This document shows positions 1 through 6,254 of a DNA stretch of 14,662 nt, piece after piece. Made by a program: the position numbers and the translations under genes. The stretch comes from Gammaproteobacteria bacterium (lineage in GTDB: Bacteria; Pseudomonadota; Gammaproteobacteria; SZUA-229), in NCBI GenBank assembly GCA_026197015.1, contig JAPHRB010000129.1, positions 1-14,662 of the forward strand, written 5' to 3'. Position 1 is the first letter of the stretch. Each line of letters opens with the position of its first letter. The notes beneath the pieces were generated by a model, which was not told where the DNA came from, did no database searches, and saw nothing but the letters and a program-made list of their open reading frames with translations.

Positions 1-97
1 CATAAAAGACATGTCGCTAACGAACGCATCCCGGCGTTCCGCCGAAACAATTTTTTAAAATTGCTCCTGCATTTTAAAATTACCGTCCTTCCCTGGA

Positions 98-136
98 CAT
101 AAAAAAAGGCCACCTGGTCGGTGGCCTTTTTTTATG
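98..136 (-). terminator. Rho-independent terminator after tRNA-Pro
   Basis: A perfect inverted repeat: GGCCACC (108-114) pairs with GGTGGCC (120-126) around the loop TGGTC. Seven A before it and seven T after it extend the match to 17 bp (98-114 with 120-136). Read on the minus strand it lies 2 nt past the CCA end of tRNA-Pro, and the stem is followed by a T7 tract. The A/T symmetry means it could stop transcription from either side. Confidence 0.9.
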
Positions 137-138
137 TT

Positions 139-215
139 TGGTCGGGACGACAGGATTTGAACCTGTGACCACCACACCCCCAGTGTGGTGCGCTACCAAA
201 CTGCGCTACGCCCCG
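139..215 (-). tRNA. tRNA-Pro (anticodon GGG)
   Basis: The minus strand folds into a complete 77-nt cloverleaf with an encoded CCA end. The acceptor arms CGGGGCG and CGTCCCG pair over 7 bp with one G-U. The T arm is ACAGG/CCTGT around TTCAAAT. The anticodon stem CCACA/TGTGG encloses the loop CTGGGGG, giving GGG at positions 34-36, which reads proline CCC/CCU codons. C1-G72 is the usual proline identity pair in bacteria. It lies last in the group, after the merR-like and small exported-protein genes, with its own candidate promoter and a strong terminator. Confidence 0.96.
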
Positions 216-227
216 AATAGGTGGTGA

Positions 228-256
228 ATTCTACACTGAGTGGATATATGAATAAA
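228..256 (-). promoter_or_regulatory. Candidate promoter of tRNA-Pro
   Basis: On the minus strand a TAGAAT -10 box (228-233) lies 12 nt before the mature tRNA 5' end. A weak -35, TTTATT (251-256), is 17 bp upstream. The spacing is ideal and the -10 is good, but the -35 matches only about half of the sigma70 consensus. This is inference from motif and position. Confidence 0.4.
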
Positions 257-350
257 GCAAATACTTAATAATCAACCAATTAGAGACTCTATGGATAGTC
301 TATCGCATTATTAACAGGTCTCTATTCCCCTCAATCCTGCGTTCTTTATA

Positions 351-662
351 CTATTCGATATCATCTACTTTTATATTTAAAATTTCACTGCGATTTGAAT
401 CAAACATTTTAGTAATTAAATCTGCAGCAGTTTGTTTAGGGATATTCTCAATGGACATTTTCCAGGGTGTTTTACCTGCTTTAGCAGTTTTAGTGTATAT
501 ATGTAACTCCTGGTCATCATTTTGAAACTCAATTGTAACAATTGATGATGTTGGAAATACAAAATACTCATCACTGCCTTCATAAACCCTGATGAGGTTA
601 TTAGCATAAACTACGCCGGAAAAAGTTATAACTATTGCGATAACGATTATATTTTTTATCAC
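351..662 (-). CDS. Small predicted exported protein, function unknown
   Basis: I do not recognise this 103-residue protein. The frame is open further upstream, but GTG at 662 is the likely start: AAAGGA lies 6 nt before it, and translation from there opens directly with a signal peptide. Residues 1-20 are a short K-containing n-region, a hydrophobic stretch (IIVIAIVITFSGVV) and a signal peptidase I-type VYA site before NN. The mature part of about 83 residues is polar and mixed alpha/beta in appearance, with no cysteine and no further membrane segment, so a periplasmic or secreted location is inferred. It contains the stretches YEGSDEYFVFPTSS and TPWKMSIENIP and ends in acidic VDDIE. It stands alone between the merR-like gene and tRNA-Pro, with about 270 nt of apparently noncoding DNA upstream. 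A real gene is likely; no function is proposed. Confidence 0.7.
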   Translation of the reverse strand: MIKNIIVIAIVITFSGVVYANNLIRVYEGSDEYFVFPTSSIVTIEFQNDDQELHIYTKTAKAGKTPWKMSIENIPKQTAADLITKMFDSNRSEILNIKVDDIE

Positions 663-897
663 ATTCAATCCTTTTATTTCGTTGATACTGGAAGTGTGGC
701 TAAGCCCATTAAAGCAAACAGAGTAATGATAAGGCCTATAAGCTGAACCGTAAAAACAGCTCATACATAATTATGAGACATTTTATTCACAACTGTTTGC
801 TCACCAGGTATTAAGTAAAAGCCACACACAGAGTGTAATTAGAGAATAGACTGTTTCTAATCAAAATATGCATGAATGTGGATGTTTTATTTGAGAT

Positions 898-925
898 TGC
901 TGCTGATTTGACTTAATCAGCAGCA
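898..925 (-). terminator. 11-bp hairpin after the merR-like gene
   Basis: TGCTGCTGATT (898-908) pairs perfectly with AATCAGCAGCA (915-925) around a 6-nt loop, 7 nt past the stop of the merR-like gene. On the minus strand it is followed by ATCTCAAATAAAA, not by a T tract. It may be a 3'-end stabiliser or a weak terminator of the thrS-to-merR transcript rather than a classical intrinsic terminator. Confidence 0.5.
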
Positions 926-932
926 TGGAGAA

Positions 933-1289
933 TTATTTTTTCAGGGTTTGTAAGATTTCTTCAAGTTCGTTTCGAATCTGTTTAATCAGCTGATTACTCT
1001 GTGAAGTATCTTCTTTTGCTGTTTCACCCGTAAGCTGCTGACGTGCGCCACCAATGGTAAAACCCTGATCATATAACAGGCTACGTATTTGACGAATTAA
1101 GATAACGTCATGACGCTGGTAATAACGACGGTTTCCACGGCGTTTTACTGGTTTTAACTGAGTAAATTCCTGCTCCCAGTAACGTAGTACATGGGGTTTT
1201 ACGCCACATAACTCACTTACTTCACCAATGGTGAAGTAACGTTTACTGGGTATTACAGGTAATTCCTTATTATTGCTGGCTTCCAGCAT
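933..1289 (-). CDS. MerR-family transcriptional regulator next to ihfA
   Basis: A 118-residue DNA-binding regulator of the MerR superfamily. Residues about 17-85 form the winged helix-turn-helix: the segment RYFTIGEVSELCGVKPHVLR begins it, then the WEQEF motif, an Arg-rich wing (KRRGNRRYY) and RHDVILIRQIRSLLYDQGFT. The C-terminal 30 residues look like the MerR dimerisation helix. There is no C-terminal Cys cluster of the metal sensors, so the inducer is unknown. The ATG at 1289 gives the N-terminus MLEASNNKELP, like relatives in Pseudomonas-type genomes; an in-frame TTG three codons upstream is less likely. The start lies inside ihfA with a 20-nt overlap, so translation is probably coupled. 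The order pheT-ihfA-merR is known from other gammaproteobacteria. The targets are unknown. Confidence 0.92.
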   Translation of the reverse strand: MLEASNNKELPVIPSKRYFTIGEVSELCGVKPHVLRYWEQEFTQLKPVKRRGNRRYYQRHDVILIRQIRSLLYDQGFTIGGARQQLTGETAKEDTSQSNQLIKQIRNELEEILQTLKK

Positions 1290-1569
1290 AGGCCTCAACT
1301 CTTTGTTTTAATTTTTGTCCAGGGCGAAATGTAACAACACGACGGGCACAGATAGGAATTTCCTGACCAGTCTTGGGGTTACGACCCGGGCGCTGAGTTT
1401 TATCTCTTAATGTGAAGTTACCAAAACCTGAAAGCTTAACATTGTAAGTATCTTCCAGTGCTTCGCGCACTTCTTCAAAAAATAGTTCAACCAACTCTTT
1501 GGCTTCTCGCTTGTTGAGCCCTAACTCATCAAACAATCGCTCTGCCATATCGGCTTTGGTTAACGCCAT
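1270..1569 (-). CDS. ihfA: Integration host factor subunit alpha
   Basis: 99 residues, the normal length. This is the alpha subunit of the IHF heterodimer, a nucleoid protein that bends DNA sharply at specific sites and serves recombination, replication and sigma54 promoters. The N-terminal helices (MALTKADMAERLFDELGLNK) are followed by the HU/IHF core VKLSGFGNFTLRDK and the DNA-contacting arm RPGRNPKTGQEIPI, with Pro65 at the place of the intercalating proline, then RRVVTFRPGQKLKQRVE. ATG is 2 nt beyond the pheT stop, and the Shine-Dalgarno GGGAG overlaps the last pheT codons, which suggests translational coupling. Its 3' end overlaps the merR-like gene by 20 nt. The partner ihfB is not in the window. 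Confidence 0.98.
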   Translation of the reverse strand: MALTKADMAERLFDELGLNKREAKELVELFFEEVREALEDTYNVKLSGFGNFTLRDKTQRPGRNPKTGQEIPICARRVVTFRPGQKLKQRVEAYAGSQQ

Positions 1570-1571
1570 TT

Positions 1572-3944
1572 CTACTCCCGTAGTGTAGCACCATATCTAT
1601 CATTTAAGACGGTGACGATCTTGTTAATTTCTTTTTCCACGTCCTCATCCGTAAGAGTGCTGGAAAATCCCTGTAAAATCAAGCCCAAAGCGACACTTTT
1701 TAGACCATCTTCTATATTAGTACCAGTATAGACGTCAAATAACATTATTTCTTGAAATATTTCAGAAGTTACTGATTTAATTGATTTAACTAGCTCTTCA
1801 ACCGTAATTTCCTGTTTTACTAATACAGCTATATCACGGCGCACTTCAGGGAATTTTGAAAGGGCCTTAAACACCGGCACAGCGCCCTCTAACAGTAATT
1901 TCTGGTCAACTTCAAAAACATACACAGGTGGGTCTATATCCAGCTTTTTCTGGGTATTTGGGTGTAATGCCCCTATCCATCCAATTGCTTGATTTTTCTT
2001 AAATATTTTCGCAGATTGCCCTGGATGTAATGCGGGATGCCCGGCTTTTTCAAAATACACATCATTTAGACCACCTGCGGATAAAATAGCCTCAAGGTCT
2101 GATTTGGCATCAAAAAAGTCGACTTTTCTATCTTCCGCTGACCATTGCTCGGCGACAATGCTACCGGTAATCGCGCCTGAAACTTTTGCATTTTGAACCA
2201 GATCAGCACCCTGTTTTACGAATGTTAAACCTGTTTCAAACAAACGTACTCTGGGCTGCTGGCGATTAAGATTATGTGAAACCGCTTTTAATAAACCCGG
2301 CCAGATACTGGTACGCATTACCGAAAGGTCAGCTGAAATCGGGTTAGCCAGTTTAACCGGCTCTATATCCGGGTCTATCGCTGCCTGCCATTTAGGGTCT
2401 ACAAAGCTATAACTAATAGCTTCGTGATAACCTCGTTCAACCAGTATGTCCTTGATGCGCTGCAGGCCTATTTCAGCCTCTACTAAAGGTTTCATCGCAG
2501 GCTGGTAGGTCGGCAGTTTTCTTGGAATATTGTTATAACCGTGAATTCGAATAATTTCCTCGATTAAATCGGCTTCGATAGCAATATCAAATCGAAAACT
2601 TGGCGCTTTAACTAACCAGCCATCTCCCTGCTTCTTTAATTGCATACCCAGTCTGTTTAATATGGATTCTATATCCGCCGCTTCAAATTCAATCCCTAAC
2701 ATGCGATTAACTCGCTCCAGGCGCAATTGAACCGGTTTACGTTGTGGCATGTCAGCTTTTGAGGTTTGATCCACTACAGGGCCAGCCTGACCGCCACAGA
2801 TATCAATTAACAGCTCTGTAGCTCGCTCAAGCGCCTGCAAAGGCAACTCAGGGTCGACGCCTCTCTCAAATCGATGAGATGAGTCTGTATGTAAGCCATA
2901 TTCACGTGCTTTACCCGCAATAGCCAATGGGTTGAAGTGGGCTGCTTCTAAAAAGATATGTTGGGTTTTGTCTGTTACACCGCTTTTTTCACCCCCCATA
3001 ATACCGGCAAGCGCCAGGGCTTTTTCTTCGTCTGCGATAAGTAGCGTGTTTTCAGTGGTTTTAATTTCCTTACCATCAAGTAAAGTAATGCTCTCACCAA
3101 CATTCGCCATGCGTACCTGAATACCACCTTTTAGCTCATCCAGATCAAAAGCATGCATGGGTTGCCCTAACTCAATCATCACAAAATTAGTTACATCTAC
3201 ACAAGGGCCTAAACTACGAATACCTGCTCGACGTAATTTTTCTACCATCCAGAGTGGTGTAGTCGCCTGTGGATTCACTTCACGAATAACGCGGCCGGTG
3301 TATCGTGGGCATGCCTGTTTTGCAGTAACCGATACTGCCAACGTCGCGTCAGTGCCTACAGCCACTTTTGCCGTTGCTAGTGTATTCAAATCACTCTTAT
3401 ACAAAGTAGCGACTTCGCGGGCGACACCTGCAACACTTAAACAATCTGCACGATTCGGCGTTAAATCCACCTCGATGATGGTGTCATTTAACTGAAGGTA
3501 CTCGCGAATATCCGTACCAATGGGTGCATCCTCAGGCAACTCCATTAAACCGTCGGCCTGGTCAGCTAAACCCATTTCTTTTTCTGAACACAACATGCCG
3601 AATGATTCAACGCCGCGTAATTTAGATTTTTTAATTTTAAAGTTGCCTGGCAAAACTGCTCCGATAGTCGCGCAGGCAACAAGCAGACCTTCTCGCACAT
3701 TAGGCGCACCACATACGATTTGCAGCTCTTCACCACCCGCATCTACTTTGCAAACATTTAACTTGTCCGCATCGGGGTGTTTTTCTAGCGAGTTAACACG
3801 TGCAACAACAATTTTTGTAAATTCACCGGCAGCAGGTTCAATAGAATCTACTTCCAGACCCGCCATTGTAATTGTTGCGCAAAATTCCTCTAAATCAGTT
3901 TGAGGGTTAACCCACTCGTGTAACCAGTTTTGCGAGATTTTCAT
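1572..3944 (-). CDS. pheT: Phenylalanyl-tRNA synthetase beta subunit
   Basis: 790 residues, close to the usual bacterial 795. It is the beta chain of the cytoplasmic alpha2beta2 enzyme that charges tRNA-Phe. It provides editing of Tyr-tRNA-Phe and most tRNA contacts, while catalysis lies in PheS. Visible domains: N-terminal MKISQNWLHEWV; an EMAP/OB-type tRNA-binding domain about 39-148 (VVARVNSLEKHPDADKLNVC); the B3/B4 editing domain about 210-380 (FVMIELGQPMHAFDLD); B5 about 400-475 (FRFDIAIEADLIEEIIRIHGY); the catalytic-like core to about 680; and a C-terminal FDX-ACB anticodon domain about 697-790 (FPEVRRDIAVLV). The Shine-Dalgarno is weak (TAGG). A 178-nt spacer full of palindromes separates it from pheS, which is longer than in the tight pheST pairs of many relatives. 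ihfA follows after 2 nt. Confidence 0.98.
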   Translation of the reverse strand: MKISQNWLHEWVNPQTDLEEFCATITMAGLEVDSIEPAAGEFTKIVVARVNSLEKHPDADKLNVCKVDAGGEELQIVCGAPNVREGLLVACATIGAVLPGNFKIKKSKLRGVESFGMLCSEKEMGLADQADGLMELPEDAPIGTDIREYLQLNDTIIEVDLTPNRADCLSVAGVAREVATLYKSDLNTLATAKVAVGTDATLAVSVTAKQACPRYTGRVIREVNPQATTPLWMVEKLRRAGIRSLGPCVDVTNFVMIELGQPMHAFDLDELKGGIQVRMANVGESITLLDGKEIKTTENTLLIADEEKALALAGIMGGEKSGVTDKTQHIFLEAAHFNPLAIAGKAREYGLHTDSSHRFERGVDPELPLQALERATELLIDICGGQAGPVVDQTSKADMPQRKPVQLRLERVNRMLGIEFEAADIESILNRLGMQLKKQGDGWLVKAPSFRFDIAIEADLIEEIIRIHGYNNIPRKLPTYQPAMKPLVEAEIGLQRIKDILVERGYHEAISYSFVDPKWQAAIDPDIEPVKLANPISADLSVMRTSIWPGLLKAVSHNLNRQQPRVRLFETGLTFVKQGADLVQNAKVSGAITGSIVAEQWSAEDRKVDFFDAKSDLEAILSAGGLNDVYFEKAGHPALHPGQSAKIFKKNQAIGWIGALHPNTQKKLDIDPPVYVFEVDQKLLLEGAVPVFKALSKFPEVRRDIAVLVKQEITVEELVKSIKSVTSEIFQEIMLFDVYTGTNIEDGLKSVALGLILQGFSSTLTDEDVEKEINKIVTVLNDRYGATLRE

Positions 3945-3965
3945 GTATTAAGCCTATAATTTATT

Positions 3966-3998
3966 CGTCATTCCCGAATGCTTCTATCGGGAATCTAG
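3966..3998 (+). repeat. Dispersed palindrome, copy A
   Basis: ATTCCCGA (3970-3977) pairs with TCGGGAAT (3987-3994) around a 9-nt loop. With the flanks CGTC and CTAG it fits a CGTCATTC...GAATCCAG-type palindrome that recurs at about 4021, 4073, 5223 and 9246. Such small palindromes are common between genes in gammaproteobacteria. The family assignment is by eye. Confidence 0.7.
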
Positions 3999-4020
3999 TG
4001 TCTTTAATTACTTAAGGTCG

Positions 4021-4053
4021 CTGGATCTTCGACAGAAGCATTCGAAGATTACG
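4021..4053 (-). repeat. Dispersed palindrome, copy B (inverted to A)
   Basis: ATCTTCGA (4025-4032) pairs with TCGAAGAT (4042-4049). Its reverse complement aligns with copy A: CGT, TCGAATGCTTCT-like loop and flank, and a final CCAG are kept. The stem differs (CCCGA/TCGGG in A, CTTCGA/TCGAAG in B) and stays paired. Confidence 0.65.
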
Positions 4054-4072
4054 ACATTTCTTTATAATTTAA

Positions 4073-4103
4073 CTTCCGTCTTACTGCCTACGCAGAAATG
4101 ACG
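4073..4103 (-). repeat. Degenerate dispersed palindrome, copy C
   Basis: On the minus strand it reads CGTCATTTCTGCGTAGGCAG and onward, close to copy D (CGTCATTCCTGCGAAGGCAG). The right-hand part (TAAGACGG) has lost the match to GGAATCCAG. It lies just past the pheS stop. Confidence 0.5.
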
Positions 4104-4122
4104 AGACTGTTTATCTTTTTTA

Positions 4123-5142
4123 TTATGCAAACTGTTTCAAAAACTTAATATCGTTTTCAAAAAATAGTCTTAAATCATTTACGCCGTAGCGCAACATTGC
4201 TAAACGCTCGACACCCATGCCAAAAGCATAACCGGTGAATTTCTCGTTATCTATACCCGCATGTTTAAACACTTCCGGGTGTACCATGCCACAACCTAAA
4301 ACTTCTAACCAACCTGTGTGACTACACACACGACAACCTTCGCCTTCACACATCACGCACTGAATATCAACTTCAGATGAAGGCTCAGTGAATGGAAAAT
4401 AAGAAGGACGGAATCGAGTTTCCAGTTTTTCATTTTCAAAAAACAAACGTAAGAAACGATCTAACGTACCCATTAAGTCGGCAAAACTAACATCCGTATC
4501 AACCATTAAACCTTCAACCTGATGAAACATAGGCGTGTGGGTTAAATCAGAATCGCAACGATAAACTCGACCGGGCGCAATTAAACGTAATGGAGGCTCT
4601 GTTTTTTCCATAGTACGTACTTGCACAGGTGATGTGTGAGTACGTAACAGAGTATTTGCATCAAAATAAAATGTATCATGCATCGCACGAGCCGGATGAT
4701 GTGAGGGGATATTCAGTGCCTCAAAATTATGAAAATCATCTTCTATTTCCGGGCCTTCAGCGACATCAAAACCTAAATCACTGAACAGCTCTTTAATTCG
4801 ATTCATGGTGCGTGTAACAGGGTGCAAACCACCGGGCTGTTGTCCACGACCTGGCATAGTCACATCAACTGTTTCAGACGAAAGCTGTGCATTTAATTTT
4901 GCAGATTCAAGCTGCTGCTTTTTTTCTTCCAGTGCCAATTGAAAGGTGCGTTTAGCATCATTAATCTTCTGACCCGCTTCTTTACGCTCATTCCCTGGCA
5001 ATTTACCCAGCCCTTTTAATAGCGCCGTAAATTCACCTTTTTTACCAAGATACTTAACACGAACTTCATCTAAAGACTGCAAGTCTGTTGCATCGGCTAC
5101 TGCTTGTAGTGCCTGTTTTAAAATGTCTTGTAAGTCTGCCAC
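4123..5142 (-). CDS. pheS: Phenylalanyl-tRNA synthetase alpha subunit
   Basis: 339 residues; the family is about 327-340. It is the catalytic chain of the alpha2beta2 PheRS: it activates phenylalanine with ATP and transfers it to tRNA-Phe. An N-terminal coiled-coil arm (about 1-90) precedes the class II core: GLHPVTRTMNRIKELFSDLGF, motif 2 around RVYRCDSDLTHTPMFHQVEG (193-211), and motif 3 in the segment FGMGVERLAMLRYG near the C-terminus. A CxxC-4-CxxC cluster (Cys262, 265, 270, 273) replaces the short loop found in E. coli; many non-enteric PheS proteins have this insert, and it may bind Zn. Translation starts at GTG (5142): an in-frame stop lies two codons further up, so no longer start exists. 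The Shine-Dalgarno is poor (CGGTAA). No Phe-rich leader peptide precedes it. Confidence 0.98.
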   Translation of the reverse strand: MADLQDILKQALQAVADATDLQSLDEVRVKYLGKKGEFTALLKGLGKLPGNERKEAGQKINDAKRTFQLALEEKKQQLESAKLNAQLSSETVDVTMPGRGQQPGGLHPVTRTMNRIKELFSDLGFDVAEGPEIEDDFHNFEALNIPSHHPARAMHDTFYFDANTLLRTHTSPVQVRTMEKTEPPLRLIAPGRVYRCDSDLTHTPMFHQVEGLMVDTDVSFADLMGTLDRFLRLFFENEKLETRFRPSYFPFTEPSSEVDIQCVMCEGEGCRVCSHTGWLEVLGCGMVHPEVFKHAGIDNEKFTGYAFGMGVERLAMLRYGVNDLRLFFENDIKFLKQFA

Positions 5143-5222
5143 GATTTTATTTACCGATTATGTTTTTAAATGTGTCATTTTAATTTTTTATCAAAACCCA
5201 GCTTCATTATGTACTCAAAGTC

Positions 5223-5251
5223 ACTGGATTCCTGCCTTCGCAGGAATGACG
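5223..5251 (-). repeat. Dispersed palindrome, copy D
   Basis: ATTCCTGC (5228-5235) pairs perfectly with GCAGGAAT (5240-5247) around CTTC. The minus strand reads CGTCATTCCTGCGAAGGCAG then GAATCCAGT. It is the best-preserved copy of the small palindrome family and lies in the pheS leader region. Confidence 0.75.
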
Positions 5252-5269
5252 GAATCTATTTATTTTTTT

Positions 5270-5299
5270 AAAAAAAAAGGAGAGACAACAAGCCTCTCC
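5270..5299 (-). terminator. Rho-independent terminator between rplT and pheS
   Basis: On the minus strand GGAGAG (5294-5299) pairs with CTCTCC (5279-5284) across a 9-nt loop and is followed by nine T (5270-5278). It lies about 135 nt past the rplT stop, after the long hairpin element. It should end or attenuate the thrS-infC-rpmI-rplT transcript, so pheST-ihfA-merR probably depend on read-through or a promoter of their own between 5143 and 5270. Confidence 0.8.
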
Positions 5300-5314
5300 C
5301 TTCTAAGCATTACT

Positions 5315-5439
5315 TCGTAGCTGCTCAGGTTGCCTCTGTGTGGTTTTAGATCAAGGCGAAAAATGTGAGCTTACACAGGTAAGTGATCATTTTTTAACGC
5401 AGAGATAAAGCCACACAGAGGTAAGCTAAGTAGTTACGA
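5315..5439. repeat. Long-hairpin repeat element, copy 1
   Basis: A 97-nt unit (5330-5426) matches 14427-14523 without gaps at about 80 of 97 positions. The arms CCTCTGTGTGG (5333-5343) and CCACACAGAGG (5411-5421) pair perfectly. Imperfect pairing reaches outward to 5315 and 5439, taking in the rplT stop codon. Inside, AAAAATG and CATTTTT pair around the core GTGAGCTTACACAGGTAAGT. In the other copy the arms are different but complementary. The identity of the family is unknown to me. Confidence 0.85.
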
Positions 5440-5796
5440 CTTTGCCAGGCCGGCTTTTGCTGCATCTACTAATTGACCAAATGCTTCAATATCATGCACA
5501 GCGATGTCAGCCAGTACTTTACGATCAAGATCGATTTCAGCTTTGCTTAAACCGTTAATGAAACGACTGTATGACATGTCAAACATACGCGCTGCTGCAT
5601 TAATACGCGTGATCCATAATTTACGGAACTCACGTTTCTTAACACGACGGTCACGGTATGCGTATTGACCTGCTTTAATTACGGCCTGATGGGCTACACG
5701 ATAAACACGACTACGTGCTCCGTAATAACCTTTAGCCTTCTTCATTACTTTCTTGTGATTAGCTCTCGCCTGAACACCACGTTTAACTCTTGCCAT
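5434..5796 (-). CDS. rplT: 50S ribosomal protein L20
   Basis: 120 residues (118 in E. coli). L20 binds 23S rRNA early in 50S assembly and in E. coli also represses its own operon. The sequence is typical throughout: MARVKRGVQARANHKKVMKK, YYGARSRVYRVAHQAVIKAGQYAYRDRR, then LWITRINAAARMFDMSYSRF and the C-terminal RNA-binding/regulatory domain ending in AKAGLAKS. ATG at 5796 follows TAGGAG, in which the TAG is the rpmI stop, so the ribosome-binding site of rplT overlaps the end of rpmI 11 nt upstream and the genes are coupled. The last codon and stop form part of the long hairpin element downstream. Confidence 0.98.
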   Translation of the reverse strand: MARVKRGVQARANHKKVMKKAKGYYGARSRVYRVAHQAVIKAGQYAYRDRRVKKREFRKLWITRINAAARMFDMSYSRFINGLSKAEIDLDRKVLADIAVHDIEAFGQLVDAAKAGLAKS

Positions 5797-5807
5797 TATT
5801 CAGACTC

Positions 5808-6005
5808 CTATACGTAAGGTAACATGCGGCTAACCATGCGAGAATCGCACTTAGCTACTTGTGAAGGTTCACGTAAATGACGCTTACGCTTAGTCGATTT
5901 TTTGGTCAAGATATGACGACGGAATGACTTGCCACGTTTAAAGCCGCCAGAGCCGTTTTTGCGGAAACGCTTTGCAGCACCGCGGTTTGTTTTCATCTTA
6001 GGCAT
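5808..6005 (-). CDS. rpmI: 50S ribosomal protein L35
   Basis: 65 residues, the normal length, and very basic. It is a small structural protein of the large subunit. The family signature is clear: MPKMKTNRGAAKRFRKNGSG, then FKRGKSFRRHILTKKSTKRKRHLR, and the C-terminus RMLPYV. ATG at 6005 is preceded by GGAG with 8 nt between. The 249-nt spacer to infC holds an imperfect palindrome and smaller hairpins. In E. coli L20 represses rpmI-rplT through the leader RNA, so this spacer is the place to expect such control here. Confidence 0.98.
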   Translation of the reverse strand: MPKMKTNRGAAKRFRKNGSGGFKRGKSFRRHILTKKSTKRKRHLREPSQVAKCDSRMVSRMLPYV

Positions 6006-6044
6006 TATATTGCTCCAAAATAATTCTTAAAAAGGACCCAGTAC

Positions 6045-6074
6045 CTACCACCTATGGTTATAACAACCTGGTAG
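6045..6074 (-). promoter_or_regulatory. Hairpin in the rpmI leader (possible L20 operator part)
   Basis: On the minus strand CTACCA (6069-6074) pairs with TGGTAG (6045-6050), and inside it GGTT pairs with AACC around GTTAT with a 5-nt bulge. It ends about 40 nt before the rpmI start codon. L20 binding to the leader is known in other bacteria; assigning that role to this hairpin is inference. Confidence 0.35.
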
Positions 6075-6138
6075 CGGCTTCGGGGTGATTATTTCCGGTA
6101 TTTCTACTACGTAGAGTGTTACCTGGTGAACACTTTTA

Positions 6139-6231
6139 GACGCGGAGTCACAGAGACGCAGGGTTTTTTATTTTGTTATCGGGTTTTGCCTGACAACAAA
6201 AACAACCTCTGCGCCTCAGCGACTCTGTGTC
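6139..6231. repeat. Imperfect palindrome between infC and rpmI
   Basis: The arms 6139-6180 and 6192-6231 are complementary over about 40 nt with scattered mismatches; the shared blocks, in arm orientation, are GAGTC, GAG and CGCAG, followed by a T-rich stretch ending in TTGTTRTC. The CGCAGAGACTCTGTG-type sequence resembles common intergenic repeats of gammaproteobacteria. It begins 23 nt after the infC stop and has no proper T tract on the minus strand. Confidence 0.7.
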
Positions 6232-6254
6232 AAAAATCTTTTAAGCTTTGGGCT

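Noticed and set aside
351..764. Longer, 137-residue version of the small exported protein
   Set aside because: The extra N-terminal 34 residues are not protein-like, would bury the signal peptide, and the good Shine-Dalgarno lies before GTG 662.
2932..3903. Plus-strand open frames inside pheT
   Set aside because: They are antisense shadows of the conserved pheT gene, with no recognisable domain.
3966..4103. CRISPR array or tandem repeat in the pheT-pheS spacer
   Set aside because: The units are in both orientations, have unequal spacing and are palindromes with variable stems; no repeat-spacer pattern exists.
5186..5218. Leader peptide MKLGFDKKLK as a pheM equivalent
   Set aside because: Only one Phe codon and no terminator/antiterminator pair between it and pheS.
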